Shown: in pieces, positions 53,300 to 62,235 of the stretch | Position numbering within the stretch: position 1 is the stretch's first letter | Layout of the letters: the number at the start of each line of letters is the position of its first letter | From: Lachnospiraceae bacterium A2 | GTDB taxonomy: Bacteria; Bacillota; Clostridia; Lachnospirales; Lachnospiraceae | DNA: 64,000 bases | Assembly (NCBI GenBank): GCA_000403315.2 | Contig: KE159636.1 | Span: 249,062-313,061 of the forward strand | Reading direction: 5' to 3' | Program-made: the position numbers and the translations under genes | The notes under the pieces: model-generated | Databases searched by the model: none | Seen by the model: only the letters and a program-made list of their open reading frames with translations | Told to the model about the DNA's origin: nothing

Positions 53300-54583
53300 C
53301 TAGCAATTTTTGGGGGTTTCTGTCATAAGCTGTATAATGGTCTGGTCGGTTTCTTTCATTCCCACGCTTGCAAGGATGTTTACATTCCGGATGGTATTTT
53401 CCACGCCTTTTACAACTATGCCATCCCCGCTATGGAACTGGCTGCCGCTTTTCTGCATTTGCATGCCAAGCAGCCCGGCTTCTACAGCGGAAGCGATCTT
53501 TGCAGCGCAGCTTGCTTTTGCCCCGTCGCAAATCATGCCGGAACCGATGGCAACGGCATTGACTACTGTGTGAGTGATTTCGCTGACGTCCCCGCCAAAG
53601 AGGTAACTAATGCCGGCCGCCGCGCCGCACCCTGCGCTGGTAGCGCCGCAATAGGCGGAAAGCGGGCCGATGCCTGTTTTTAAATGGATTGTCACAAGGT
53701 TGGAAACTGCCAGCGCCCGGTAAAGGGTTTCCTGGGATACATGGAGGTCTTCCGCATAGGCAATGACGGGCAGGGATGCAGTCAGCCCTTGGTTGCCGCT
53801 GCCGGAATTAATAATGACAGGAAGCTCACAGCCGTTCATCCTTGCATCTGATGCTGCCGCTGCGTAGGCCTTTGCCCGGTTGTGGATGCTCCGGCCATAG
53901 GATTTTAAAAGGATGCTGCCGATATTTGCCCCATAGTCGTTGTTTAACCCTTCCTCTGCAATGGCTGTGTTAAAATCAATCTGCCGCTGCAGGGTTTCCT
54001 GGATGTCTGTAATAGTTACGGCATTGGCGAATTCCACAATCTGCGCAACGGTAAGCAGGCTCCTGTCTGTGGCGTGGGTGCAGGCCTGTTCTATGTAATC
54101 CTTGTGCAATAGGGGTTCCCCGTCTTTTTCCAGATGGATGACATTGGTATGGTGCCCTGCGATTTCGGCTTTGGCGGTATGCCCCTCTGCGGACAGGCAG
54201 GCTTCGATATGGAATACGTAATCTTTTTCTGATTTTTCCACAAGGAATTCTGCCTGTGTTAAGCAATGGCTGATTTCTTTAATCTGTTCCGGCGTAATAT
54301 TTGCAAGCACCTGCAGTTTTGCATCTGCGTTCCCAGTTACAATCCCTGCTGCCGCGGCGGCGGCAATTCCCCGCTGCCCGCCAGTGTTGGGGACGACAAC
54401 GCTTTTTACGTTTTTAATAATATTTGGGCTGGCTTTTACTGTTACTTTCTCAGGGAAGCAGCCCAAGGCCTGTTTTGCCAGTGCGGCACAGTATGCCACG
54501 GCAATTGGCTCTGTGCAGCCCATGGCTGGTATCAGTTCTTCCCGCAGGATTTCAACGTATTCTTGGTAAACCTTTTGTTCCAT
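53300..54583 (-). CDS. cyuA: L-cysteine desulfidase / serine dehydratase alpha-like protein
   Basis: A 427-residue protein of the UPF0597/CyuA family. GCTEPIAVAYC near residue 22, SAYCGATSAGCGAAAG and ICDGAKASCAAKI contain the conserved cysteines thought to hold an iron-sulfur cluster, and INSGSGNQGLTASLPVI is a further family block. Members break down L-cysteine to pyruvate, ammonia and sulfide, or deaminate serine. No cyuP-type transporter is adjacent. A good promoter lies upstream on the minus strand. AAAGGTG precedes the start. Confidence 0.85.
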   Translation of the reverse strand: MEQKVYQEYVEILREELIPAMGCTEPIAVAYCAALAKQALGCFPEKVTVKASPNIIKNVKSVVVPNTGGQRGIAAAAAAGIVTGNADAKLQVLANITPEQIKEISHCLTQAEFLVEKSEKDYVFHIEACLSAEGHTAKAEIAGHHTNVIHLEKDGEPLLHKDYIEQACTHATDRSLLTVAQIVEFANAVTITDIQETLQRQIDFNTAIAEEGLNNDYGANIGSILLKSYGRSIHNRAKAYAAAASDARMNGCELPVIINSGSGNQGLTASLPVIAYAEDLHVSQETLYRALAVSNLVTIHLKTGIGPLSAYCGATSAGCGAAAGISYLFGGDVSEITHTVVNAVAIGSGMICDGAKASCAAKIASAVEAGLLGMQMQKSGSQFHSGDGIVVKGVENTIRNVNILASVGMKETDQTIIQLMTETPKNC

Positions 54584-54629
54584 CCATTTTTCACCTTTCT
54601 CTTTTAGTGTCGCTGTTTTTTCTACTGTA

Positions 54630-54658
54630 ATTATAACGGAAAACGAGAGAAATTGTAA
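54630..54658 (-). promoter_or_regulatory. Promoter of the CyuA-type gene
   Basis: On the minus strand TTACAA (54658-54653), 17 bases, TATAAT (54635-54630), about 47 bases before the start codon. Confidence 0.75.
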
Positions 54659-54725
54659 TATGTTATTTTTGCAGATTGGACAGGAACTGTCTGGGGAGGG
54701 CAGGAATTTCCGTGAAAAAGACAGA

Positions 54726-54754
54726 TTGTAAATAAAATGGAAATCTTGTAAAAT
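54726..54754 (+). promoter_or_regulatory. Promoter of the patatin-like gene
   Basis: TTGTAA (54726-54731), 17 bases, TAAAAT (54749-54754). It lies just before the palindromic element at 54781, so the element would be transcribed as the leader. Confidence 0.6.
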
Positions 54755-54780
54755 ACTATGGGAAGATTGGGTGCGCAGTG

Positions 54781-54946
54781 CTAGAGTGTGTCTGAAAATT
54801 CATTCCCGCCATCTGCATCCCCTAATTTGCGGCATATTTCTGCCAAATTCAGTCAACGTAGCCCGCTACGCCTCCTTCATTTGGCAAAAATCTCCCACAA
54901 ATTGTAGAATACATCTGTCAGAAAGCAATTTTCAGACACGCTCTAG
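54781..54946. repeat. 166-bp palindromic-ended element, copy 2
   Basis: Terminal inverted repeats of 20 bases with one mismatch: CTAGAGTGTGTCTGAAAATT (54781-54800) and its partner at 54927-54946. The middle has CAACGTAGCCCGCTACGCCTC (near 54854-54876), almost the same as the core of the element at 19360, and an inner pair TGCCAAAT/ATTTGGCA. Size is nearly identical to copy 1. The ends match the hairpin at 41104. No coding capacity. Confidence 0.75.
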
Positions 54947-54979
54947 GGCGCAATAGTAATGAAAGGAAAGAAATATAGA

Positions 54980-55828
54980 ATGAAAGTTGGAATTACCATG
55001 GAGGGCGGCGCAAGCCGGACATTATTTAGCTGCGGCGTCACAGATGCATTATTAGAGGAAAATATTATGCCGGATTACTTTATTGGGGTATCTGCCGGAA
55101 TCGCTTACGGGGTATCTTATTTGGCTAAGCAGAAGGGCAGGAATTTGGAAATTGCCCAGAAATATATGAATGATAAGCGGTATATGGGGATGCGCCATCT
55201 CCTCAAGGACAAGAGTTTTTATAATATTCCGTTTGTGTTTGACGAGGTGCCCAATAAGCTGGAAGCTTTTGATTATGAAGCTTTTGAGGCATTCCCGGGA
55301 AAAGTGGAAGCCTGCGTGACAAATATCCATACTGGGGAACCAGAGTATTTAGAAGTGCCAAGGCGGGATGATAAATTTGACGTGATAGTGGCAAGCTGCG
55401 CGCTGCCCATCCTGTTCCAGCCAGTAAAGGTGGGGAAACGGTATTATCTGGACGGGGGGCTGTCTGATTCTATCCCCTACAAACATGCCATCCAGGAAGG
55501 GTGCGACAAAAATATCGTAATCCTGACAAGGGAGCGGGGCTATGTGAAAAAGCCGGAGCGCGCCGGGGATATTTCCAGAAAGCTGTATAAAAAATACCCC
55601 AAAGTGGCAGAGGACATCAAGAGCAGGCCGGAACGCTACAATGCATGTATCCAGGAACTGATGGAGCGGGAACAGGCGGGAGAAATTTTTGTGATTGCCC
55701 CGGAAACCACCCATGGGGTAGGCAGGACAGAGTCAGACCCGGAAAAGCTGACAGTTTTATATGAAGAAGGGTACCAGCAGGCAAAGAAGCAGATGGAAGA
55801 TTTGAAACGGTATCTGAAAATAGCCTGA
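54980..55828 (+). CDS. Patatin-like phospholipase
   Basis: A 282-residue protein with the patatin oxyanion motif MEGGASRTLF, nucleophile elbow GVSAG and the Asp of the catalytic dyad in DGGLSDSIPY. It belongs to the bacterial patatin group (RssA/YjjU-like) and would hydrolyse acyl esters of lipids. ATG 54980 is followed by the typical MKVGITMEGG start; ATG 54959 lacks a ribosome site. The next gene starts 17 bases after its stop. Confidence 0.88.
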   Translation: MKVGITMEGGASRTLFSCGVTDALLEENIMPDYFIGVSAGIAYGVSYLAKQKGRNLEIAQKYMNDKRYMGMRHLLKDKSFYNIPFVFDEVPNKLEAFDYEAFEAFPGKVEACVTNIHTGEPEYLEVPRRDDKFDVIVASCALPILFQPVKVGKRYYLDGGLSDSIPYKHAIQEGCDKNIVILTRERGYVKKPERAGDISRKLYKKYPKVAEDIKSRPERYNACIQELMEREQAGEIFVIAPETTHGVGRTESDPEKLTVLYEEGYQQAKKQMEDLKRYLKIA

Positions 55829-55845
55829 CAGATGGAGGGATTTTT

Positions 55846-56343
55846 TTGGAACGCCAATATTTTAACCAAGCCTTATCTGATTTTATAAGCGACGCAGCCT
55901 ATGGCGGGGCTGTCCGGCACTTGGCTGCGTTAGGCCATACGGTAGGGCAGATTGTACAGGAGCTGGACTTCCCTATTTCAGAGGATCGGGCAGGCGCAGT
56001 GGTGTGGCGTTATTATTTAGAGGAAGGGATTATCCTGCTGGATGAGCCCCGCCAAGGCCATGCCAACCCCAAGGTTTCTTATGTCCGTGAATATGGGAAA
56101 AACGGCATCCCTCATTTCCGCCGGGTTGTGGAGCAGGCAAGCCAGCCGCAGGGGGAGTATTGCCCCTGCGATTTTGGCCGGGAACGGCAGCAGGACCAGG
56201 AAGGCTTCCTGCGGAAACTGGACTGCCTGCAGCGCAGCGACCGGGCGTATATCCTGGGGCTTCCATGGCCGCTGCAGAGGGTTTACCACATCAAGGACGA
56301 GAGGATGGGCAGGATTATGGAAAAGCTGGGAGGGCAACAGTAA
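55846..56343 (+). CDS. Protein of unknown function next to the patatin-like gene
   Basis: A 165-residue soluble protein. A helical N-terminal part (ALSDFISDAAYGGAVRHLAALGHTVGQIVQELDFPIS) is followed by VVWRYYLEEGIILLDEP and a Cys pair in GEYCPCDFG. I do not recognise the family. TTG 55846 has GGAGGG eight bases upstream. Tight spacing to the patatin-like gene and to sbcD (50 bases) suggests one transcript. Confidence 0.6.
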   Translation: MERQYFNQALSDFISDAAYGGAVRHLAALGHTVGQIVQELDFPISEDRAGAVVWRYYLEEGIILLDEPRQGHANPKVSYVREYGKNGIPHFRRVVEQASQPQGEYCPCDFGRERQQDQEGFLRKLDCLQRSDRAYILGLPWPLQRVYHIKDERMGRIMEKLGGQQ

Positions 56344-56393
56344 ATTTCTGGGGGATGAAACCACCAGAGTAATACAAAAGTAAGGGAGTAAGT

Positions 56394-57560
56394 ATGAAAA
56401 TTTTTCATTTATCGGATTTGCACATAGGAAAGCAGCTCCATTCTTACAATTTAAAAGAAAACCAGCAGGCAGCCCTCGCCCAGATTGTGGCGTTGGCAAA
56501 GGAGCACCGCCCGGATGTTGTTTTAATCTGCGGCGATATTTTTGACCGTTCCGTGCCATCCGGGGATGCTTATACTGTTTTTGACGGATTTTTGCAGGAA
56601 CTGGCGGAACTCACCCCACAGATTCCCGTCCTTATCATTGCCGGGAACCATGACAATCCCCAGCGCCTGTCCTATGCCAGCGCGTTCCTGGAAAAGCACC
56701 AGATTTACTTATCCGCGTCCGCCCCTTCCCATCCAGAAGAACACCTGAAAAAAGTTGTGCTGCAGGATGTGCATGGCGAGGTGAATTTCTATCTCCTCCC
56801 CTTCCTCAAGCCGGGCTATGTGCGCCACCTGTTTGCGGAGGGCATAGTTACTGACTATGAAACGGCAGTGCGGGAGGTTCTTGGCAGGGAAGGGATTGAT
56901 TTCAGCCAGCGGAATGTGCTGCTGTCCCACCAGTTTTACACCAACCAGGGGCAGAAGCCGCAGGGCTGCGATTCCGAACAGTCCGTCCTTACGGTAGGCG
57001 GCCTGGACAATGTGGATGCATCCGTGGTGGAGCAGTTTGACTATGTGGCCCTTGGGCATATCCATGGGGCGCAGATGGTGAAATCCCCCCATATCCGTTA
57101 CTGCGGCACGCCCCTGAAATATTCTGTCAGCGAGGAGTTCCATAAAAAGGCTGTCACTATGGCGGAGCTTGGGGCCAAGGGACAGGAAATCCAGCTTACT
57201 TCCATTCCCTTGGCGCCCATTCAGGAGGTCCGCCGGGAACGGGGGCTGCTGAAAGAAATCCTGGGGCGGGCGACCAAGGAAAACTGCCACGATTTTATCA
57301 GCGTGACGCTGACGGATGAAAAAGAGCCTTACCGCCCCAAAGAACAGCTGGAGGAAGTTTATGATTCTATTTTAGAGCTGCGGGTGGACAACACAAGGAC
57401 AAGGAACATGCTGGAACCGGAGGGGGAAGGCAGCGCCCTGCTCCAGCCTATGGAGGCTTTCCGGGCATTTTACCAGGAAATGCAGGGACAGCCTATGGGC
57501 AGCGAGGAAGAAGGGATTATAGCGTCAATTTTGGAACAGTGGGGAGGGGAAACCATATGA
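56394..57560 (+). CDS. sbcD: Nuclease SbcCD subunit D
   Basis: A 388-residue Mre11-type metallophosphoesterase with metal-binding motifs DLHIGK, CGDIFDRS, AGNHDNPQR, LLSHQFY and LGHIHGAQ, then the capping domain. With SbcC it forms a complex that cuts DNA hairpins and processes double-strand ends. Length is usual. Its stop overlaps the sbcC start (ATGA). Confidence 0.95.
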   Translation: MKIFHLSDLHIGKQLHSYNLKENQQAALAQIVALAKEHRPDVVLICGDIFDRSVPSGDAYTVFDGFLQELAELTPQIPVLIIAGNHDNPQRLSYASAFLEKHQIYLSASAPSHPEEHLKKVVLQDVHGEVNFYLLPFLKPGYVRHLFAEGIVTDYETAVREVLGREGIDFSQRNVLLSHQFYTNQGQKPQGCDSEQSVLTVGGLDNVDASVVEQFDYVALGHIHGAQMVKSPHIRYCGTPLKYSVSEEFHKKAVTMAELGAKGQEIQLTSIPLAPIQEVRRERGLLKEILGRATKENCHDFISVTLTDEKEPYRPKEQLEEVYDSILELRVDNTRTRNMLEPEGEGSALLQPMEAFRAFYQEMQGQPMGSEEEGIIASILEQWGGETI

Positions 57561-60382
57561 AGCCAGTAAAGCTTGTAATGTCTGCCTTTGGCTCTTATGC
57601 AGGGCAGGAAACAATAGATTTTACAGATGCCGCCCAGGGGGTATTTTTGGTCACTGGGGACACAGGGGCCGGGAAAACCACTATTTTTGACGCCATCACT
57701 TATGCGCTGTTCGACCAAACCAGCGGCGGGAGCCGGGAAGGCGACATGATGCGCAGCCAGTATGCAGCCCCGGATACCCCTACTTATGTGGAATTTACCT
57801 TCCGTTACTGCGGAAATACCTACACTGTCCGCAGGAACCCCAATTACCGGAGGATGAGCAGGCGGAAAAATAAAGAGGGGGAATATACGCTGGCAAAAGA
57901 AAACGCTTCCGTGGCCTTATGGATGCCGGATGGGCAGGAGTTTCCGGGGAAAATGCGGGAAACCAATGAGAAAATCGTGGAAATCCTTGGGATAGGCGCC
58001 CCCCAGTTCACCCAGATTGCCATGATTGCCCAGGGGGAATTTATCAAGCTGCTCCATGCTTCTTCCAAAGAGCGGAAAGAAATATTTGCAAGGATTTTTG
58101 ATACCAGGGCATATGCCGCCATCCAGATAAAATTGCGGGAGCAGAGCAAATCTTTGTATGGGAAATTAGAGGACAACCGCAAACTGTGCGCCCACGAAAT
58201 AAAAGGCGCCGCATACCTGCCGGGGAGCAAATATGCCGGCGGGTGGGAGGAAATCAGCAGCCGTTTGGAAACAAGCCCGGAACAAATACAGGAAACCCTT
58301 GGCCTTTTACTGGAAGAACTGGAAGGGAAGGAAACGGAAATCCGGGAACAGGAGCAGGAAAACCGCAGGCTGGCAGAGGAAACCGCATGGAAGCTCCGTC
58401 AGGCAAAGGAAACCAACCAACTGTTCCAGCAAGCCCAGAAAGCCAGCGCAGCAATCCGCTCCCGCATGGAACTGCTGGGGCAGCAGGGCATACAGGAAAA
58501 GGAAGAAACAGGGCGGCTTAGGGAACTGCGCCAACAGTTAGAAACGCAGCTTCCCAAATTATCCGAGGAAATTGCCGGGTGGCGGAGCCTTCTGCCCAAA
58601 TACAGCCTTCTGAAAGAAAAGCAGGAGGCGGCTGCCCATGCCCAGAGGGAACAGCAGGAAATAGGGGCGGCAGTGTCCCAAACAAAGGAAAAGCTGTCCC
58701 ATCTTCAAACCATGGTACAGGGATGCGGGGAGCAAATAGCTGCCTTGGCGGAAGCCGCTGCACAAATCCCTGCGCTTGCAGAAGCAAACAGGGAGCTAAT
58801 GGCAAAGCAGTCCCTGTTAGAAGAAATGTCAAAAACCCACAAACGGCTCTTAGCCTGTGAAAAAAAGGAACGGCAGGAGCAGGAAAGGGTAGGGCAGGCC
58901 CTGCTTCTGTTCCAGGAAAAAAGCCAGGAGTATGAATGGAAAAACAAAAGCTTTATCGCGGAGCAGGCTGGGCTTCTGGCAGCAGATTTGGAGGAAGGAC
59001 AGCCCTGCCCGGTGTGCGGCGCGTTGGAGCACCCTGAGAAAGCCCAGCTTTCTGCCCATGCAGTAACGGAACAGCAGGTAGAAGAAGCCAAACAGGCGCG
59101 GGAACAGGCCGACCAGGACCTTAGCCAGCGCCGGGAACATTTTTTAAAAGCGCAGGAAAACAGCAGAAAAGAACGCTCCCTTTTATGGCAGGACGGAACC
59201 CGGATGTTTGGGGAAGGCTTCCAGCCGGAAGGGATATCCCAAGCCTTAGCCGGGTGCATGGAAAAAGGAAGGCAGGCGGCCATCCGTTTGGAAGAAGCCA
59301 GGCAGCAGGAGAAGCTTCTGGTGCAGCAGCGGGAAAAACTGGAACAGCTGCAGCAGGAGCAGGCCGCTTTGGAACAGCGGCAGGAGGGGCTGATCCAGAA
59401 ACAGTATCAGGCAAACTTGGCTTTTGAAACCGCCAGCCAAGCAGCGGGGCTGCTGCAGCAGGAACTGCCCTTCCCAGAAGCCAGGGAATTAAAGCAGCGG
59501 CTGGCAAAGGCTGAGAAAGAAAAATCCTCCCTTGAGGGCAGCAGGGTAAAAGCCGAAGCTTCCTTGCAGAAGCTAAGCCGCGCCATAGCGGAAAACAAAG
59601 GCATTCTGGCAGAACAGCAGCGGAACCAAAAATTGCTGGAACAGCAGCTAAAGGGCAAAGAGCCGGCGGAAACGGATTGTTTGCTGGAAAAAAGCCGTCT
59701 GCTGGAACAGGAAGCCAAGTTCCTGGAACAGGAGAAATTAAAGGTTGCAGCCATCAAGGCAAGGGATCAGCAGGCCAGGAAGCAGCTTACAAGGCTGTAT
59801 CAGGAGCGGGAGGTTTTCAAGAAGCAGTATGAAGTAGTAAGCAATTTGGATAAAACCGCAAATGGGAACCTGCCCCAGCATGTACGGCTGGATTTCCAGA
59901 CCTATGTCCAGCGCCGTTATTTCCATTCTATAATTGCCGAAGCGAACCGCCGTCTGGTGAAAATCAATGGGAACCAGTTCATACTCCAGTGCCGGGATGT
60001 GGAACACCTGGGCAGGCAGGGGGAAGCTGGGCTAGACCTTGACGTATATGATCTGGTAACAGACAAAATACGGGATGTGAAAACCCTTTCCGGGGGAGAG
60101 TCCTTTCTGGCAGCCCTTTCCATGGCCCTTGGCATGGCGGACGTTATCCAGAATACGGCAGGGAAGGTGCATTTGGATACCATGTTTATTGACGAAGGGT
60201 TTGGATCTCTGGACGACGAAGCAAGGGACAGGGCAATTGGGATCCTGAATGAACTGGCAGGGGATACCAGGCTGGTAGGGATTATTTCCCATGTGGCAGA
60301 ACTGAAAGAACAGATAGACCGGAAACTGGTAATTAAAAAAGGGGATAAGGGGAGCCATGCCAGGTGGGCCATAGAGTGCTGA
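57557..60382 (+). CDS. sbcC: Nuclease SbcCD subunit C
   Basis: A 941-residue Rad50-type ATPase. Walker A is VTGDTGAGKTTIFDAITYAL near the N terminus; two long Gln/Glu-rich coiled-coil arms flank the zinc hook CPVCGALEHPEKA (Cys near 484); the C-terminal lobe has the signature LSGGESFLAALSMALG and Walker B MFIDEGFGSLDDE. Translationally coupled to sbcD by a four-base overlap; ATG 57557 chosen over the longer frame on this ground. Confidence 0.95.
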   Translation: MKPVKLVMSAFGSYAGQETIDFTDAAQGVFLVTGDTGAGKTTIFDAITYALFDQTSGGSREGDMMRSQYAAPDTPTYVEFTFRYCGNTYTVRRNPNYRRMSRRKNKEGEYTLAKENASVALWMPDGQEFPGKMRETNEKIVEILGIGAPQFTQIAMIAQGEFIKLLHASSKERKEIFARIFDTRAYAAIQIKLREQSKSLYGKLEDNRKLCAHEIKGAAYLPGSKYAGGWEEISSRLETSPEQIQETLGLLLEELEGKETEIREQEQENRRLAEETAWKLRQAKETNQLFQQAQKASAAIRSRMELLGQQGIQEKEETGRLRELRQQLETQLPKLSEEIAGWRSLLPKYSLLKEKQEAAAHAQREQQEIGAAVSQTKEKLSHLQTMVQGCGEQIAALAEAAAQIPALAEANRELMAKQSLLEEMSKTHKRLLACEKKERQEQERVGQALLLFQEKSQEYEWKNKSFIAEQAGLLAADLEEGQPCPVCGALEHPEKAQLSAHAVTEQQVEEAKQAREQADQDLSQRREHFLKAQENSRKERSLLWQDGTRMFGEGFQPEGISQALAGCMEKGRQAAIRLEEARQQEKLLVQQREKLEQLQQEQAALEQRQEGLIQKQYQANLAFETASQAAGLLQQELPFPEARELKQRLAKAEKEKSSLEGSRVKAEASLQKLSRAIAENKGILAEQQRNQKLLEQQLKGKEPAETDCLLEKSRLLEQEAKFLEQEKLKVAAIKARDQQARKQLTRLYQEREVFKKQYEVVSNLDKTANGNLPQHVRLDFQTYVQRRYFHSIIAEANRRLVKINGNQFILQCRDVEHLGRQGEAGLDLDVYDLVTDKIRDVKTLSGGESFLAALSMALGMADVIQNTAGKVHLDTMFIDEGFGSLDDEARDRAIGILNELAGDTRLVGIISHVAELKEQIDRKLVIKKGDKGSHARWAIEC

Positions 60383-60585
60383 CACTGTTATGGCGGAGCC
60401 AAATACCCAGCAGCAAGCTAACGGGCATCAAGTTAGCTGCCTGCCCCCCCAAAAAAATACATGCCCGGAAAAGAACATAAAAATTTAAGAAAAAATGAAT
60501 TGAAATCTGTCCCGAATAATGGTATCCTTTAGGGAAACATGGGACAATCTGCAAGGGGAGCAGGGCGTCTTTGCTGGCATCGTGG

Positions 60586-60804
60586 CTATTGCGGCGGCTG
60601 GTAAGTAATAAGCTCACTGATTTCAATGTTCAGATAATGGCATAGTTTACAAACCAGACCCGCATCCAGCCTTTGGAATTCATTTTTGCAGTATCGGTTG
60701 AAATTAGAGCGGGGAATATCTAAATCTTTGCATATCTGGTTTTTTGAAATTCCTCTTGATGTCAGAAGTTCATTAATGTGTAATTCTAATTTTCCGTAAT
60801 CCAT
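60586..60804 (-). CDS. Small HTH (Cro/C1-type) DNA-binding protein
   Basis: A 72-residue protein consisting almost only of an XRE-type helix-turn-helix: INELLTSRGISKNQICKDLD, then IPRSNFNRYCKNEFQRLDAGLVCKLCHYLNIEISELI. AAAGGAGA precedes its start on the minus strand. It is divergent to the gene at 60940 and could regulate it. No toxin-like or phage genes adjoin. Confidence 0.8.
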   Translation of the reverse strand: MDYGKLELHINELLTSRGISKNQICKDLDIPRSNFNRYCKNEFQRLDAGLVCKLCHYLNIEISELITYQPPQ

Positions 60805-60832
60805 GCGTATTCTCCTTTACTTTGTTTCAATA

Positions 60833-60861
60833 ATTATATATAATAGTTTTAGAAAGAGTAA
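60833..60861 (-). promoter_or_regulatory. Possible promoter of the HTH gene
   Basis: On the minus strand TTACTC (60861-60856), 17 bases, TATAAT (60838-60833), about 29 bases before the start codon. Confidence 0.5.
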
Positions 60862-60939
60862 TTCACTATATTGTGAGATACTATTCAGGGAATTACCGCA
60901 AGGATAAGGAAAAATAAATTATAGAAAGGGGTATATTGT

Positions 60940-61425
60940 ATGAAGGTTGTAAGGAACTACTACGATTTAAGCCAAGCGGAGCGGGAATCCAACATGCGCA
61001 AATTAGAGGAAGGAGGGACATGGGAAGTGCCGGAAGGCGACATCAGCGAAGAACAGATGAAACAGGAAATTGCCGCAATGGTCAAGCAGTCAGACGAGTC
61101 TGCGAAGGACAGTAATTTTGTGGAAGACGAAGCCAGGAAAGAGCGGTTTGACTTGATGAGCAGGTCTGCCCTGCTGCTGGCGAAATACCTTAACCTGAAC
61201 ATTGAGATTGACACAGACAATAAGAAGCATTCTACCATTGAGCTGTCCGGGGGGCCGATTCTCCTGCTGAAGGAAATGGGGAAGACAGTCCGTGAAATAA
61301 TGGCGGTCCTGTTTTCTTCTGCAGACGAGGCATGGGTAGACGGGAATGGGATCGGCGTAAGGCTGGTATTCTTTTTTGAAGTAAACCGCAAGGTTCCAGC
61401 AGCAGGGGAACATCCTGCCGGCTAA
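60940..61425 (+). CDS. Soluble protein of unknown function
   Basis: A 161-residue acidic protein. The first 65 residues are polar and helical (LSQAERESNMRKLEEGGTWE, EEQMKQEIAAMVKQSDESAK); the rest alternates strands and helices (LLLAKYLNLNIEID, STIELSGGPILLLKEMGKTVREIMAVLF). No membrane segment or known motif. AAAGGGG precedes ATG 60940. The divergent HTH gene upstream may control it. Confidence 0.6.
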   Translation: MKVVRNYYDLSQAERESNMRKLEEGGTWEVPEGDISEEQMKQEIAAMVKQSDESAKDSNFVEDEARKERFDLMSRSALLLAKYLNLNIEIDTDNKKHSTIELSGGPILLLKEMGKTVREIMAVLFSSADEAWVDGNGIGVRLVFFFEVNRKVPAAGEHPAG

Positions 61426-61461
61426 TGGGGCAGTGGTAAAAACGGGAATTTGGAGGAAATT

Positions 61462-62235
61462 ATGATTAATGATTTAAACATAGGGCCGCTGACAATACAT
61501 TTGTATGGGGTAATGGTGGCAATCGGGTATATGAGCGCATTGCTAATCAGTGAAAAACGTGCAAAGAAGCGGGGGCTGGATCCAGATATCCTGTTTGGCA
61601 TTTTCTGGTGCGCCGTCTTAGGCGGCGCAGCCGGAAGCAAAATTCTTTATTTCACAGTAAGTTTCAAAGATATTCTGAAAGACCCATCCATTTTATGGAA
61701 TTTCCAGAATGGATGGGTTGTCTATGGCGGAATTATTGGCGGCGTCCTGACTGGATGGGGGTATTGCCGCTATAAGAAGGTGGATTTCCTTTCCTATTTA
61801 GACTTAGTGCTCCCAGCAGTGGCTTTTGCCCAGGGCTGCGGCCGGATTGGGTGCTTTTTTGCCGGATGCTGCTATGGGCGGGAAACAGATTCCTTTTTCA
61901 GCATCAAATATTGGCAGTCTGACTACGCCCCTAATGGAATTTCTTTAATCCCTACCCAGATTTATTCTGCTGTTGGGGATTTTGCCATGGCGTTCCTCTT
62001 GATGGCTTATGCGAAAAAGCAGCCGCGGAGGGGGAAGGTGTCAGCAGCTTACTGCATCCTGTACAGCATTGGCAGGTTTTTTATTGAAATGCTGCGGAAT
62101 GACTACCGGGGAGAGTTCGGTTTCCTGTCTACCTCCCAGCTTATTTCTGTCTTTATTTTAGCCCTTGGGGTTGTGATGTTTGTTTGGGCTGGGAAAAAAA
62201 CTGGGGGAAATGAAGGGACATGGACGGAGATTTAA
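61462..62235 (+). CDS. lgt: Prolipoprotein diacylglyceryl transferase
   Basis: A 257-residue membrane enzyme with about seven helices. The Lgt signature is GCGRIGCFFAGCCYG, and NGWVVYGGIIGGVL, PTQIYSAVGDF and GRFFIEMLRND are further conserved blocks. It transfers diacylglycerol from phosphatidylglycerol to the lipobox cysteine of prolipoproteins such as those encoded at 17928 and 41357. ATG 61462 follows GGAGG. Its end overlaps the next gene by 16 bases. Confidence 0.93.
   Translation: MINDLNIGPLTIHLYGVMVAIGYMSALLISEKRAKKRGLDPDILFGIFWCAVLGGAAGSKILYFTVSFKDILKDPSILWNFQNGWVVYGGIIGGVLTGWGYCRYKKVDFLSYLDLVLPAVAFAQGCGRIGCFFAGCCYGRETDSFFSIKYWQSDYAPNGISLIPTQIYSAVGDFAMAFLLMAYAKKQPRRGKVSAAYCILYSIGRFFIEMLRNDYRGEFGFLSTSQLISVFILALGVVMFVWAGKKTGGNEGTWTEI

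Noticed and set aside
56394..60382. Phage-defence island around SbcCD
   Set aside because: SbcD and SbcC are ordinary in sequence and order, and no restriction, CRISPR or other defence gene lies beside them.
60586..61425. Toxin-antitoxin or prophage regulator pair
   Set aside because: The HTH gene and the divergent gene have separate promoters; the second shows no toxin motif, and no phage gene is near.
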